Below, in pieces: positions 1 through 8,589 of a stretch of 64,000 nucleotides of DNA. Location: positions 744,001-808,000 of the forward strand of contig NC_015276.1 of NCBI RefSeq assembly GCF_000192865.1, in the 5' to 3' direction. The stretch is from Marinomonas mediterranea MMB-1. GTDB lineage: Bacteria; Pseudomonadota; Gammaproteobacteria; Pseudomonadales; Marinomonadaceae. Position numbers and translations under genes: made by a program. The stretch's first letter is position 1. Each line of letters starts with the position of its first letter. The notes beneath the pieces were generated by a model. It was not told the origin of the DNA. It saw nothing but the letters and a program-made list of their open reading frames with translations, and searched no databases.

Positions 1-1779
1 CCGACGAGTCAAGATTTTCGTTATAAGGGGATTGCGGGTAGTCAAGGGGTTGCGATTGGTAAGGGAATGGTGGTCTACCCACCTGCGGACTTGGATGTTA
101 TTCCCGACAGAAAAACGCAAGAGATAGAATCCGAGCTGAGCAGTTTCTCTGATGCACTAAAAGCGGTGCGCAAAGACATTCGACGTGCTAGTTCACGTTT
201 AAGTCAGCATCTTAGTGAAGATGAAAAGGCGTTGTTTGATGTCTATCTTAAGATTCTAGACGATAACGCATTAGCAGCCGAAGTAGAACACAGAATCAAA
301 GAGGGGAACTGGGCTCAAGGCGCGTTGCGTCAGGTAGTGCAGTTCCATATCTCGCATTTTAATCGCATGGAAGACCCTTATCTTCGTGAACGTGCGACGG
401 ACATCAGAGATTTAGGACGTCGGATTCTTTCTCACCTCCAAGAAACGGCTCCTAGTCCAACCGAGACCTTTAAAGAGCCCGTCATCTTAATTGGCGAAGA
501 GCTCACCGCTTCTATGTTAGGCGAAGTGCCAATCGATAAAGTAATTGGTTTGGTCTCCGTCATGGGGTCTAGCAACTCACATGTTGCGATTCTCGCTCGT
601 GCGATGGGTATTCCGACCGTTATGGGGGCATTGGATGTTCCCTATACTCAGCTTGATAAAGTCGACATGATTGTTGATGGTTATTCAGGTCAAATCTTTA
701 CCAATCCATCTGATCACCTTACAGAAAATTATCAACAGATCGTCGATGAAGAGCGTCAGCTAGAAACTGAGTTTGAAGCGCTAAAAGACCTGCCTTGTGA
801 AACAAAAGACGGGAAGCGCTTGTCTTTATTTGTTAACACAGGTCTCTCAGCAGATATAGCACGATCATTGGACCGTGGCGCAGAGGGAATTGGCTTATAC
901 CGGACAGAAGTGCCGTTTATGGTACGTGATCGTTTTCCGACCGAAGCCGAGCAAGAGGTTATCTACCGTCAACAGCTTGAAGGCTTCGCACCTGCGCCTG
1001 TTACGGTTCGTACCCTTGACGTTGGCGGAGATAAGGCGCTTCCTTATTTTCCAATTAAAGAGGAAAACCCGTTTCTTGGGTGGCGTGGAATACGAGTTAC
1101 TCTAGATCATTTAGAAATCTTTATGGCGCAAATCCGCGCCATGATCAAAGCGAGTGCAGGCCTGCATAACTTGAAGATAATGCTTCCGATGATTTCAAAT
1201 GTATCTGAAGTTGAAGAGGCGATTGTTCTGATTCAACGCGCATACGACGAGGTGTTGGAAGAAGGGTACGATGTGAAAATGCCGAAGGTTGGTGTCATGA
1301 TCGAAGTACCTGCAGCAGTTTACCAAGTAAAAGAATTGGCCGCGCTGGTGGACTTTATGTCTGTTGGTAGTAACGATTTGACGCAATATTTGCTTGCAGT
1401 AGACCGAAACAATCCCCGAGTTGCTGATTTATACCATTCATTTCACCCCGCTGTTTTGCGTGCCTTGCAGAGCATTGTCACAGAAGCGAAAGATGAACAT
1501 GTTACGCTCAGTGTATGTGGTGAAATGGCGGGTGATCCTATGGGGGCAATTCTATTTATGGCGATGGGATACGATGTGCTTTCTATGAGTTCAACGAGCT
1601 TACCTAAAGTAAAAGCGGTGATTCGTCATATCACCATGGAGCAAGCAGAAAATATGCTGTCTGAAGTATTGAACCTTTCACGTGCGTCAGCGGTCAAAAA
1701 GACCATGGAAGGCCTAATGCGTGATGCGAATATCGAACGCTTTGTTCGTCCAGCCAAATCTTCATCAATGAATCAGTAG
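1..1779 (+). CDS. ptsP: Phosphoenolpyruvate-protein phosphotransferase PtsP (EI-Ntr), 5' partial
   Basis: Enzyme I of the nitrogen-type PTS, which takes phosphate from PEP and passes it to NPr. The frame is open from base 1 (PTSQDFRYKGIAGSQGVAIG), so the gene starts upstream and the ATG at 67 is internal; the N-terminal GAF domain of full PtsP would lie outside the window. Seen in order: PEP-utiliser N-terminal helical part, the phosphohistidine segment SNSHVAILARAMGIPTVMG, then the PEP-binding barrel with GIGLYRTEVPFM, SVGSNDLTQYLLAVDRNN and the C-terminal SVCGEMAGDP. lgt starts 6 bases after the stop, a ptsP-lgt order known in other gammaproteobacteria, so the two are probably co-transcribed. 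Identity is secure; PtsP rather than sugar-type PtsI is chosen from the neighbourhood. Confidence 0.95.
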   Translation, partial: PTSQDFRYKGIAGSQGVAIGKGMVVYPPADLDVIPDRKTQEIESELSSFSDALKAVRKDIRRASSRLSQHLSEDEKALFDVYLKILDDNALAAEVEHRIKEGNWAQGALRQVVQFHISHFNRMEDPYLRERATDIRDLGRRILSHLQETAPSPTETFKEPVILIGEELTASMLGEVPIDKVIGLVSVMGSSNSHVAILARAMGIPTVMGALDVPYTQLDKVDMIVDGYSGQIFTNPSDHLTENYQQIVDEERQLETEFEALKDLPCETKDGKRLSLFVNTGLSADIARSLDRGAEGIGLYRTEVPFMVRDRFPTEAEQEVIYRQQLEGFAPAPVTVRTLDVGGDKALPYFPIKEENPFLGWRGIRVTLDHLEIFMAQIRAMIKASAGLHNLKIMLPMISNVSEVEEAIVLIQRAYDEVLEEGYDVKMPKVGVMIEVPAAVYQVKELAALVDFMSVGSNDLTQYLLAVDRNNPRVADLYHSFHPAVLRALQSIVTEAKDEHVTLSVCGEMAGDPMGAILFMAMGYDVLSMSSTSLPKVKAVIRHITMEQAENMLSEVLNLSRASAVKKTMEGLMRDANIERFVRPAKSSSMNQ

Positions 1780-1785
1780 TATTAA

Positions 1786-2637
1786 ATGATTGCTTATCCT
1801 AATATCGATCCGATTGCGATTTCAGTCGGTCCCATCGCCGTGCATTGGTACGGTATTATGTATCTTATTGGTTTTGTCTCTGCTTATTACTTAGGTTGTT
1901 ATCGCGCTAAAACGTCCAACGGCTTGTGGGATCAAGACAAAGTCAGTGACATGATTTTCTATGGCGCCATCGGCGTGATCTTAGGCGGTCGTGTTGGGTA
2001 CATTCTCTTTTATCAGTTTGCATCATTTATCGACAACCCTTTAATCGTATTCCGTATTTGGGAAGGGGGGATGTCGTTTCATGGCGGTTTAATTGGTGTC
2101 ATTATCGCGATGTATATCTTTGCGAAGCGATATAACAAACACATGATTGATGTATTAGACTTCGTAGCACCAGTTGTGCCGATTGGTCTAGGTGCAGGAC
2201 GCTTAGGTAACTTTATCGGTGGCGAGCTTTGGGGGCGTGAAACCGACGTATCTTGGGCGATGATTTTTCCGCACGATCCATTGCAACTGACTCGCCACCC
2301 TTCACAGCTTTACCAGTTTGCGTTAGAGGGTGCTGCTTTGTTTGCAATCCTTTGGTTCTTCAGTCGCAGACAAAAGCCGAGATACGCCGTGTCTGGCATG
2401 TTTTTAATCTTTTATGGCCTGTTTCGCATCTTTGTGGAATTCTTCCGTGAACCCGATGCACACATTGGCTATTTAGCGTTTGGCTGGTTGACAGAGGGTC
2501 AGTTACTTTCGTTCCCTATGGTCGTGCTCGGTGCTGGATTAGTAGCATTGGCGTTTAAATTCAACACCTTTCCACCGGCAGAGCCTGAAGTAGAGCCGAA
2601 ATCTAAGAAGGGCAAAGCGAAAAAGGCTAAAAACTAG
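1786..2637 (+). CDS. lgt: Prolipoprotein diacylglyceryl transferase
   Basis: Inner-membrane enzyme that transfers diacylglycerol from phosphatidylglycerol to the lipobox cysteine of prolipoproteins, the first step of lipoprotein maturation. 283 residues, the usual size, with several hydrophobic segments. The family signature is visible as GRLGNFIGGELWGRE, keeping the Arg, Asn, Glu and Gly positions known to matter in E. coli Lgt, and HPSQLYQ follows. The C-terminus is a Lys-rich cytoplasmic tail (KSKKGKAKKAKN). The ATG is 6 bases after the ptsP stop. Its substrates in this window include the lipoproteins at 19,686 and 28,132. A hairpin follows the stop. Confidence 0.97.
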   Translation: MIAYPNIDPIAISVGPIAVHWYGIMYLIGFVSAYYLGCYRAKTSNGLWDQDKVSDMIFYGAIGVILGGRVGYILFYQFASFIDNPLIVFRIWEGGMSFHGGLIGVIIAMYIFAKRYNKHMIDVLDFVAPVVPIGLGAGRLGNFIGGELWGRETDVSWAMIFPHDPLQLTRHPSQLYQFALEGAALFAILWFFSRRQKPRYAVSGMFLIFYGLFRIFVEFFREPDAHIGYLAFGWLTEGQLLSFPMVVLGAGLVALAFKFNTFPPAEPEVEPKSKKGKAKKAKN

Positions 2638-2649
2638 AGTGACTTCTAT

Positions 2650-2675
2650 GGGTCTTCTCTAATCCTAGAAGACCC
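2650..2675. terminator. Hairpin between convergent lgt and thyA
   Basis: A perfect 9-bp inverted repeat (GGGTCTTCT ... AGAAGACCC) with an 8-base loop lies 12 bases after lgt and 24 bases beyond the end of the convergent thyA. There is no clear T-run on either side, so it may be a weak bidirectional terminator or an mRNA-end stabiliser. Confidence 0.5.
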
Positions 2676-2699
2676 ACCGTATGAAAAGCGAATGCGTTG

Positions 2700-3551
2700 C
2701 TATACAGAAAAAGGATACTGGATTGCGTCGTGGCATTCATAGCCTTCCACTTCAAAATCATCCATGGTTACCCATGTTTCAATATCTTCGAGTGTCTTTA
2801 TGTCGGGATTGATCTTTAGTCTAGGTGGTTCGAAGGGCTCTCTCTTCAACTGAACATCACGCATTGGTGCAAGCTGATCTTCGTAAATATGTGAGTTAAC
2901 GAGCTTATGGTAAGCATACCCAGCCTTCTTACCTGTGATTTGGGCGACTAAAGCGAGCAACACATAGACCTGAACCATATTAAAGTTTAAACCTAATGGT
3001 ACATCGCAGCTGCGTTGCGTGCTGTTCAGGTAAAGTGTCTCGCCAAGCAGAGAAAAGTGGTGGCTGTACATACAAGGGCGCAAACAGGCCATATGAAAGG
3101 CACCGGGGTGATAAAAGGTTAAAATTTCCCCACGGTTATCCACACCTCGTTTAAGGTCATGGACGATTTGCTTCAATAGGTCAATGCTACCGCCATCGGG
3201 CTTAGGAAAGTTGCGACCAATCGCACCATAGCAAAGCCCCATGTCGTCTTCACCTTTACGGTAGGGGTTGTTTAACCATACCTGATTTTCATTGGCGTTC
3301 GCATCCCAGGTTTTGGTGCCTAACTGACGGAAGTCCGCTGCATTGTCATACCCTCTAAGGTAACCTAAAATCTCCGCAATGGCCGATTTCCAGTAGCTTT
3401 TACGAGTTGTGACTAGTGGAAATTCACCTGCGCCCACATTGTATGTGAGATCAGCATTGATGACGGTTAAGCAGCGTTTTCCTGTTCGTTCGTTGTCAAC
3501 CCAAACTCCTTCATCAAGGATTCGTTGACAAAGGTCGAGATATTGTTTCAT
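2700..3551 (-). CDS. thyA: Thymidylate synthase
   Basis: Methylates dUMP to dTMP using methylene-tetrahydrofolate, producing dihydrofolate. At 283 residues it is longer than the 264-residue E. coli enzyme and reads like the Vibrio-type ThyA (N-terminus MKQYLDLCQRILDEGVWVDN). The nucleophile is the Cys in LRPCMYSHHF, and the phosphate- and dUMP-binding stretch QRSCDVPLGLNFN follows, with HIYEDQL near the C-terminal third. It is divergent from folA 135 bases away, so the enzyme that makes dihydrofolate and the one that recycles it are neighbours. Confidence 0.97.
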   Translation of the reverse strand: MKQYLDLCQRILDEGVWVDNERTGKRCLTVINADLTYNVGAGEFPLVTTRKSYWKSAIAEILGYLRGYDNAADFRQLGTKTWDANANENQVWLNNPYRKGEDDMGLCYGAIGRNFPKPDGGSIDLLKQIVHDLKRGVDNRGEILTFYHPGAFHMACLRPCMYSHHFSLLGETLYLNSTQRSCDVPLGLNFNMVQVYVLLALVAQITGKKAGYAYHKLVNSHIYEDQLAPMRDVQLKREPFEPPRLKINPDIKTLEDIETWVTMDDFEVEGYECHDAIQYPFSV

Positions 3552-3686
3552 GAAAAAACCTAAGTTAATGGATGCGTGTGGTATTCGACAATGAAATCGT
3601 GCTCACCACAGGTATAATAGTCTGAATCGGATTATAGCAAATGTGTTCCTGATGAAGTTATTCACATTTTAAAAAAAGGTAAAACT

Positions 3687-4187
3687 ATGTTGTCTTTGAT
3701 AGTGGCGATGTCTACTAACCGAGTGATTGGAATCAATAATGCTCTGCCTTGGCATTTGCCAAATGACCTGAAATATTTCAAGCAGGCGACCATGGGAAAA
3801 CCCATTATCATGGGGCGAAATACGTTTGAGTCGATTGGTAAGCCGCTGCCAGGTCGTAGGAACATTGTGATCACGCGCAACCCAGATTACAAAGCGGACG
3901 GTGTTGATGTGGTTGGATCGCTAGATCAGGCTATTCAATTAGGTGAAGACATCTGTTTGGTTAATGGCCACGAAGAAGTGATGATTATTGGCGGATCTCA
4001 AATCTATGATCTTGCTCTTTCACGTGCCGACCGACTCTATATCACCCATGTTGATGCGCATGTCGAAGGCGATGCGTTTTTCCCTGAAGTCGATTGGAGC
4101 GGTTATGAAAAAATCGCCGAAGAAGGCTTTGAAGCATCGGGGCATAACCCTTATGACTACCGTTTTAGTGTCTATCAGCAAAGATAA
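3687..4187 (+). CDS. folA: Dihydrofolate reductase
   Basis: NADPH-dependent reduction of dihydrofolate to tetrahydrofolate; the target of trimethoprim. 166 residues, near the usual length. The conserved N-terminal core is visible: MLSLIVAMSTNRVIG, NALPWHLPNDLKYFK with the active-site Asp, IIMGRNTFESIGKPLPGR, and MIIGGSQIY near the NADPH site. The start at 3687 is preceded by AAAGGTAAAACT, a reasonable ribosome site. No second-site features or fusions are seen. Confidence 0.97.
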   Translation: MLSLIVAMSTNRVIGINNALPWHLPNDLKYFKQATMGKPIIMGRNTFESIGKPLPGRRNIVITRNPDYKADGVDVVGSLDQAIQLGEDICLVNGHEEVMIIGGSQIYDLALSRADRLYITHVDAHVEGDAFFPEVDWSGYEKIAEEGFEASGHNPYDYRFSVYQQR

Positions 4188-4340
4188 CGTTCGCGATTTC
4201 GACGCTTTAAATTTGTTATTAAGAACTAATGTTTGATTCGCGAAAATAAATATTGAAACTTGCAGCGCTTTTGTATTTGGCTCTTTCTAACAAGAACTGG
4301 CGAAACCCTAAAAGGGCTACAAGTCTCAATGCGTTTTTTG

Positions 4341-5696
4341 CTATCTAGCTATTCCCGCTGCGTATAGTTGGTTAAGACTTTGGTTTTCGCAACCAGGTAA
4401 CGAAACGCCGGATGTATAACGGAAGTTACCTGCACTGTCGAAACGTATTTGTCTAGTATTAACGGATTGGTGGATATATATAGCATCTCCGTTACTTGTA
4501 CCATCAGCAAAGCCATGTAGCTCCATTGCCCAAATATTGTTATTTGATGCTTTGCATAACAATAGTCTTGGGAAACCGTGTCGAACAAGGTTATTGCCAG
4601 CTTTGAAATCGTATGCAACTCCTTCCGAATATAGTTCCGACAAGCTCTTATTAGCACACCCCGGTAGTGAATCGCCTGAAGTATGTTTGAAGTTACCTGC
4701 ACTATCAAAATGTATTTGCCTGCTGTGAACTGATTGGTGAATATAAATAGCGCTCCCATTGTTCGTTGCATCTGCGAATCCATGCAATTCCATCGCCCAT
4801 ATATCGTTGTTAGAGGCTCTACATAGTATTAGATCTGGAAACCCTCGTCTGACTGAGCCTGCGACTAAATCACTTTCAATAGGTAAATCTATCGCACTCC
4901 CCTGAGCATAAAGCTCAGATATGGTTTTATTGGCGCAATCTGGGAAAGAATCACCAGTAACACTTAGTGGGTTACCATTTTGAGCAAAGTTGACTCTACG
5001 ACTATGAACAGATTGATGGATATACATAGCGGAGCCATTGTTTGTTGCGTCGCTAAAACCATGAAGTTCCATTGTCCAGATGTCATTATTGGAGGCTTTG
5101 CATAATATTAAGTTGGGAAAGTTTGCACGGACCGTACCTTTACTGGTGTCAGTGCTAGGGTTGAAACCATACTCAACGACGAAGGCTCGCATTTTACGAG
5201 TGCCTACAGCATCATTCCAGTGATTGCTGGGCAGCGAGCTATTTAACGCGAAGTATTGTAAGCTATTTTCTTTATCAGATTCTGAGGCAATACCTCCATC
5301 ATTAGGTTCACCGTTAGACCAAGGTAAAGTAAATTCTGTAGTATAGAACTGTTCACCATTAACCCATTTCCAGCCCTCGTCTTTCGAAGATGAGCCGTCA
5401 GTTTGCTTGCCACCTATCCACGGGCCTTCTAATGAAACAGAATGATTTTGCCAATAAGCAGTATTATTGATTAGTGAAAAAACAAAGTCGTTTTCATATT
5501 CACTATTGATTGTCGCTAAATGGCCGCCTAATATTTCTGCAGTTTCTTTTGCATCTTGCCAAGTGATTCCTCCTCCTACGAGCAGTACTTCATAGAAGTG
5601 ATTATTTCCGCCTACTTCACTTTTCCATTGTGTTGGTCCTGAGACCGATAAATTGCTAAATGTTAATAAAGCGATTAATAAATATGCCTTTCTCAT
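4341..5696 (-). CDS. Secreted C-type lectin domain protein with three C-terminal repeats
   Basis: 451 residues from the ATG at 5696, which is preceded by AAGGA and begins a clear signal peptide (MRKAYLLIALLTFSNLSVSG); the longer open frame to 5864 has no signal and is not favoured. Residues about 25-177 form a C-type lectin fold: WQDAKETAEILGGHLATI, WIGGKQTDG, WKWVNGE, then the calcium-site residues EPND and the closing NHWND. EPN in animal lectins goes with mannose-type sugars. Residues about 193-270, 286-362 and 375-451 are three copies of an unnamed repeat with the core CKASNNDIWxMELHGF and YIHQSVHSRQ, two Cys per copy. Likely exported sugar-binding or adhesive protein; the repeat family is not recognised. 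No operon partner. Confidence 0.7.
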   Translation of the reverse strand: MRKAYLLIALLTFSNLSVSGPTQWKSEVGGNNHFYEVLLVGGGITWQDAKETAEILGGHLATINSEYENDFVFSLINNTAYWQNHSVSLEGPWIGGKQTDGSSSKDEGWKWVNGEQFYTTEFTLPWSNGEPNDGGIASESDKENSLQYFALNSSLPSNHWNDAVGTRKMRAFVVEYGFNPSTDTSKGTVRANFPNLILCKASNNDIWTMELHGFSDATNNGSAMYIHQSVHSRRVNFAQNGNPLSVTGDSFPDCANKTISELYAQGSAIDLPIESDLVAGSVRRGFPDLILCRASNNDIWAMELHGFADATNNGSAIYIHQSVHSRQIHFDSAGNFKHTSGDSLPGCANKSLSELYSEGVAYDFKAGNNLVRHGFPRLLLCKASNNNIWAMELHGFADGTSNGDAIYIHQSVNTRQIRFDSAGNFRYTSGVSLPGCENQSLNQLYAAGIAR

Positions 5697-5902
5697 AATC
5701 TTATCCTTACAGTTTAAGTATCCGTATATCTTCACATTTGGAAGGAAGGGCTTTATTTCGGCTCTATATTCCAATATCAAGTATGAAGATGAGGGAAGAT
5801 TATAATATGCGTGGATAGGTGTCATTGCTTTTTGGCTGAATGTAGAAGTATCTATGCTCAACAATTATAGTGTCTAATTGATTAAACCGAGAGGCAATGA
5901 AG

Positions 5903-6322
5903 ATGTGGTGGCAAAAAGAGATCCAAATTCCCAAAAAGTCGCGAGGCTTTCATTTGATCACGGCGCATATCGAATCGGCGATAAAAGAGATTCGTCATGC
6001 GAATGTAGGGCTACTGCATATTCAAATTCTTCATACTTCCGCGTCTCTGACAATCAATGAAAATGCGGATCCGCTAGTACGGGAGGATATGGAACGGCAT
6101 TTTTGTCATATGGTGCCTGAAAATCAACCGTATTATAAGCATACGTATGAAGGGGCTGACGATATGCCGGCTCATATAAAGAGTAGTATGCTGGGCAGTT
6201 CGTTAACGATTCCAGTTAGAGATGGAACGCTTTATTTAGGAACTTGGCAGGGGATTTATCTTGGGGAGCACCGAGATTACGGTGGCTCCCGTCGATTGGT
6301 TCTTACGTTTAACGGTGAGTAA
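5903..6322 (+). CDS. yjbQ: YjbQ family protein (UPF0047)
   Basis: Small single-domain protein of the YjbQ family; E. coli YjbQ has been reported to have weak thiamine-phosphate synthase activity, and its true role is not settled. The whole family signature is present: GFHLIT, LLHIQILHTSASLTINENADP, YEGADDMPAHIKSSMLG and LGTWQGIYLGEHRDYGGSR. I place the start at the ATG of MWWQKE (5903) rather than the ATG at 5897, because GAGAGG lies 8 bases before 5903 and only 2 before 5897, and E. coli YjbQ also begins MWYQK. 139 residues. Convergent with the next gene, 7 bases apart. Confidence 0.9.
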   Translation: MWWQKEIQIPKKSRGFHLITAHIESAIKEIRHANVGLLHIQILHTSASLTINENADPLVREDMERHFCHMVPENQPYYKHTYEGADDMPAHIKSSMLGSSLTIPVRDGTLYLGTWQGIYLGEHRDYGGSRRLVLTFNGE

Positions 6323-6329
6323 ACAGTCT

Positions 6330-7556
6330 TTAGTTGACTACTACGCTCTGACGAATACGTCGACCTTCTTCTACGGCGTTGTTTGCGCTTTCTGCGAGCT
6401 CTTCAATGGTTTCGCCATCCTCAGGGAAGGTGGCAATACCGATGCAGAAGTTGGTGTGACTGGTATCTGAGTAAGCCAGTGCTTTTTCTTCGCGCTCATC
6501 AGGTTCCAGCATCGCATTTAGCAGTCTTGTTGCATCTTTTACACTGGTGTTTGGAAGCAGCAGTAACAGTTTTTCTTCAGCAACACGCGCTAATATATCG
6601 GCATCGCGCATTTTCTTATAGAAATAGTGTGCCGAGGTGTGAATCGCCATGTTGCGTTTATCTTGCGATATGTATTTCAAGGTGTCATTTGCATCTAGAT
6701 CAATTTTTGCCATCGTCAAAGGCGTGTATTGACGACGTGCTAATTCAAGCTGCTTTTTGAAGTGCGTTAGTGCCGCTCCCCGAGTCAGCAGGCCAGTGAG
6801 TTCATCAAACGTCGCTTGTGCGCGTAGATGCTCTTCTAATGTCTTTTGTGAGCTGATGTCTTCGACGAAACCAACGACTCGGCTAATGTCGCCATCCGCT
6901 GTGTGGCTATAAGCGCGGCCGCGCTCTTTCACCCATAAATAGTTATTTTGATCGCTGAGAATACGGTACTCAGCTTCATAGCCGACTAATCTATTTTTTA
7001 CAAAAGAGTTAACAATATTGCTTAAACGCTCAACATCATCCGCATGAACGAGTTGATGCCATTCTGGTGTTGTTTTAGGGGTTTTTAAATCACTACAGTG
7101 TAATAACGTGGCGAGAGACGCCGAGCAGTAAACGCTATCGCTGGCTGTTTCCCATACCCAAAGTCCTGCTGAGGATTCTGAAAGTGTGAATTTTAACAGC
7201 GTGTTTTCGGTAGCTCGTAGATCTTTATATTCGGGGCTGTAAACGCATCCAACAAAGTGGTTTTTGTCTGCAACTCGAAACTGAATATCGACGTCCAGTT
7301 CATTAGATCCCATTTGAAGTGCTACGGAGCATCGTTCTATATCGTTTGAAGTGACGCCTTCGACAAACGCGTTCCAGCCGTCATCTGCAATAGGGTCTGC
7401 TATGCAACTTTTCCAATTACTTGGCATGGTCGCATCGACATTAGCATATAACTGCTGAAGGTTATGATTGACGGCGGTGATTTCACCGTCCGCGGTGCGG
7501 ACAATAAAAGCCGGCGTAGGCATTAGTTCAAAAGCGGTTTGGAATGGAACGCTCAT
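6330..7556 (-). CDS. PAS-PAS-GGDEF protein with degenerate active site and intact I-site
   Basis: 408 residues, apparently soluble. Residues about 1-100 and 120-240 read as PAS folds (the second ends GFVEDISSQKTLEEHL); about 247-405 is a GGDEF fold (FDELTGLLTRGAAL, IDLDANDTLKYI, IGIATFPEDGET). The catalytic GGDEF motif is replaced by AEEKL at residues 326-330, so diguanylate cyclase activity is not expected. The inhibitory-site motif RxxD is kept as RDAD at 317-320, the correct 5 residues upstream. This pattern fits a c-di-GMP receptor rather than an enzyme. The ATG at 7556 is preceded by AGAGGAG. rlmJ is upstream on the same strand with 20 bases between, so the two could form one unit. Confidence 0.85.
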   Translation of the reverse strand: MSVPFQTAFELMPTPAFIVRTADGEITAVNHNLQQLYANVDATMPSNWKSCIADPIADDGWNAFVEGVTSNDIERCSVALQMGSNELDVDIQFRVADKNHFVGCVYSPEYKDLRATENTLLKFTLSESSAGLWVWETASDSVYCSASLATLLHCSDLKTPKTTPEWHQLVHADDVERLSNIVNSFVKNRLVGYEAEYRILSDQNNYLWVKERGRAYSHTADGDISRVVGFVEDISSQKTLEEHLRAQATFDELTGLLTRGAALTHFKKQLELARRQYTPLTMAKIDLDANDTLKYISQDKRNMAIHTSAHYFYKKMRDADILARVAEEKLLLLLPNTSVKDATRLLNAMLEPDEREEKALAYSDTSHTNFCIGIATFPEDGETIEELAESANNAVEEGRRIRQSVVVN

Positions 7557-7576
7557 CCATTGCTCCTCTTTTTGTC

Positions 7577-8419
7577 TTATTCAGGTGTAATCCATTTTAT
7601 TTGGAAATGCGCGTTCGCGTCTTCTGCAAGCGTATTTTGTAAATACGGCATAAACTCTTGCGCTTCTTTTTCGAGTGTCCACGGTGGGTTAACAATGATC
7701 ATGCCACTGCCGGCCATTCCCCGTTTTTCCTCTGTTTCTCTAATACATAATTCTAGCAGTAAAATATTTCTAACTTCTGTCTTCTTAACGGCATCAAGCA
7801 AACTATCGGCCTGTCTTCTGTTCAGTACAGGATACCAGATTGCGTACGTCCCTTGTGAGAAGCGCTTATGACCTTCTTGAAGCGCTTTTACGACATCTTG
7901 GTAATCCTTTTTCACCTCGTAAGGTGGGTCCATTAACACAAAACCACGTTTTTGTGGCGGTGGTAACATTGCTTTTACCGAACCGAACCCATTTTCTTTT
8001 ACAACATTTGCTTTACGCTTTTTCGGAAAAAGTGACGCAAGCAAAAGATAATCGTTTGGGTGAAGCTCGCACAAGTGTAGCTTATCTTTTTGTCGTGTGT
8101 AGTAATCCACGACCTTTGGGCTGCCTGGATAGACTTCTAATATCTCATTCGGATTTAGAGATTTAACGATATCCAGATATTGCTCTAAGGGCTCAGGTAA
8201 ATCGGACTTAGACATCAATCTGCCAATACCTGTGTCGAATTCTTTATTAAGCTGTGCCTGATCAGACGCCAACTCGTACATTCCAATACCTGCATGTGTA
8301 TCTAGATAAAAGAAAGGCGCGTCTTTTTTGACAAAATGGCGACAGATTTGGCTAACCACTAGGTGCTTTAAAATGTCGGCATGATTGCCTGCGTGGTAGA
8401 TATGACGGTAGCTGAGCAT
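7577..8419 (-). CDS. rlmJ: 23S rRNA (adenine2030-N6)-methyltransferase
   Basis: SAM-dependent enzyme that methylates A2030 of 23S rRNA. 280 residues, as in E. coli RlmJ (YhiR). The characteristic start MLSYRHIYHAGNHADILKH, the SAM motif LDTHAGIGMYEL, the catalytic motif LMDPPYE and the later GTYAIWYPV are all visible, as is GSGMIIVNPPW. No frame problems; the start codon is the only ATG that preserves the conserved N-terminus. Confidence 0.95.
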   Translation of the reverse strand: MLSYRHIYHAGNHADILKHLVVSQICRHFVKKDAPFFYLDTHAGIGMYELASDQAQLNKEFDTGIGRLMSKSDLPEPLEQYLDIVKSLNPNEILEVYPGSPKVVDYYTRQKDKLHLCELHPNDYLLLASLFPKKRKANVVKENGFGSVKAMLPPPQKRGFVLMDPPYEVKKDYQDVVKALQEGHKRFSQGTYAIWYPVLNRRQADSLLDAVKKTEVRNILLLELCIRETEEKRGMAGSGMIIVNPPWTLEKEAQEFMPYLQNTLAEDANAHFQIKWITPE

Positions 8420-8490
8420 AATAGTTCCGAGGTAATGGCTTTAACGTATTTTATACGTTGTCGAATCAATGTAATCCGTAAAGAATAAAC

Positions 8491-8522
8491 AAAAAAGGCC
8501 GCGCTTTGAAAGGCACGGCCTT
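8491..8522 (-). terminator. Rho-independent terminator of ilvD
   Basis: Read on the minus strand: stem GGCCGTGC / GCGCGGCC (8 bp with one U-G wobble), loop of 8, then TTTTTT. It lies about 70 bases past the ilvD stop and correctly oriented for it. Confidence 0.88.
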
Positions 8523-8589
8523 CTACTTCCTTTTTCTATTCTAGCGGTTTGCTAAAACAAGCTTTGTGGGGCCTGTTTTAGGGTCTACG

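Noticed and set aside
5697..5864. N-terminal extension of the lectin protein
   Set aside because: The signal peptide and ribosome site define the start at 5696; the extension would bury the signal inside the protein.
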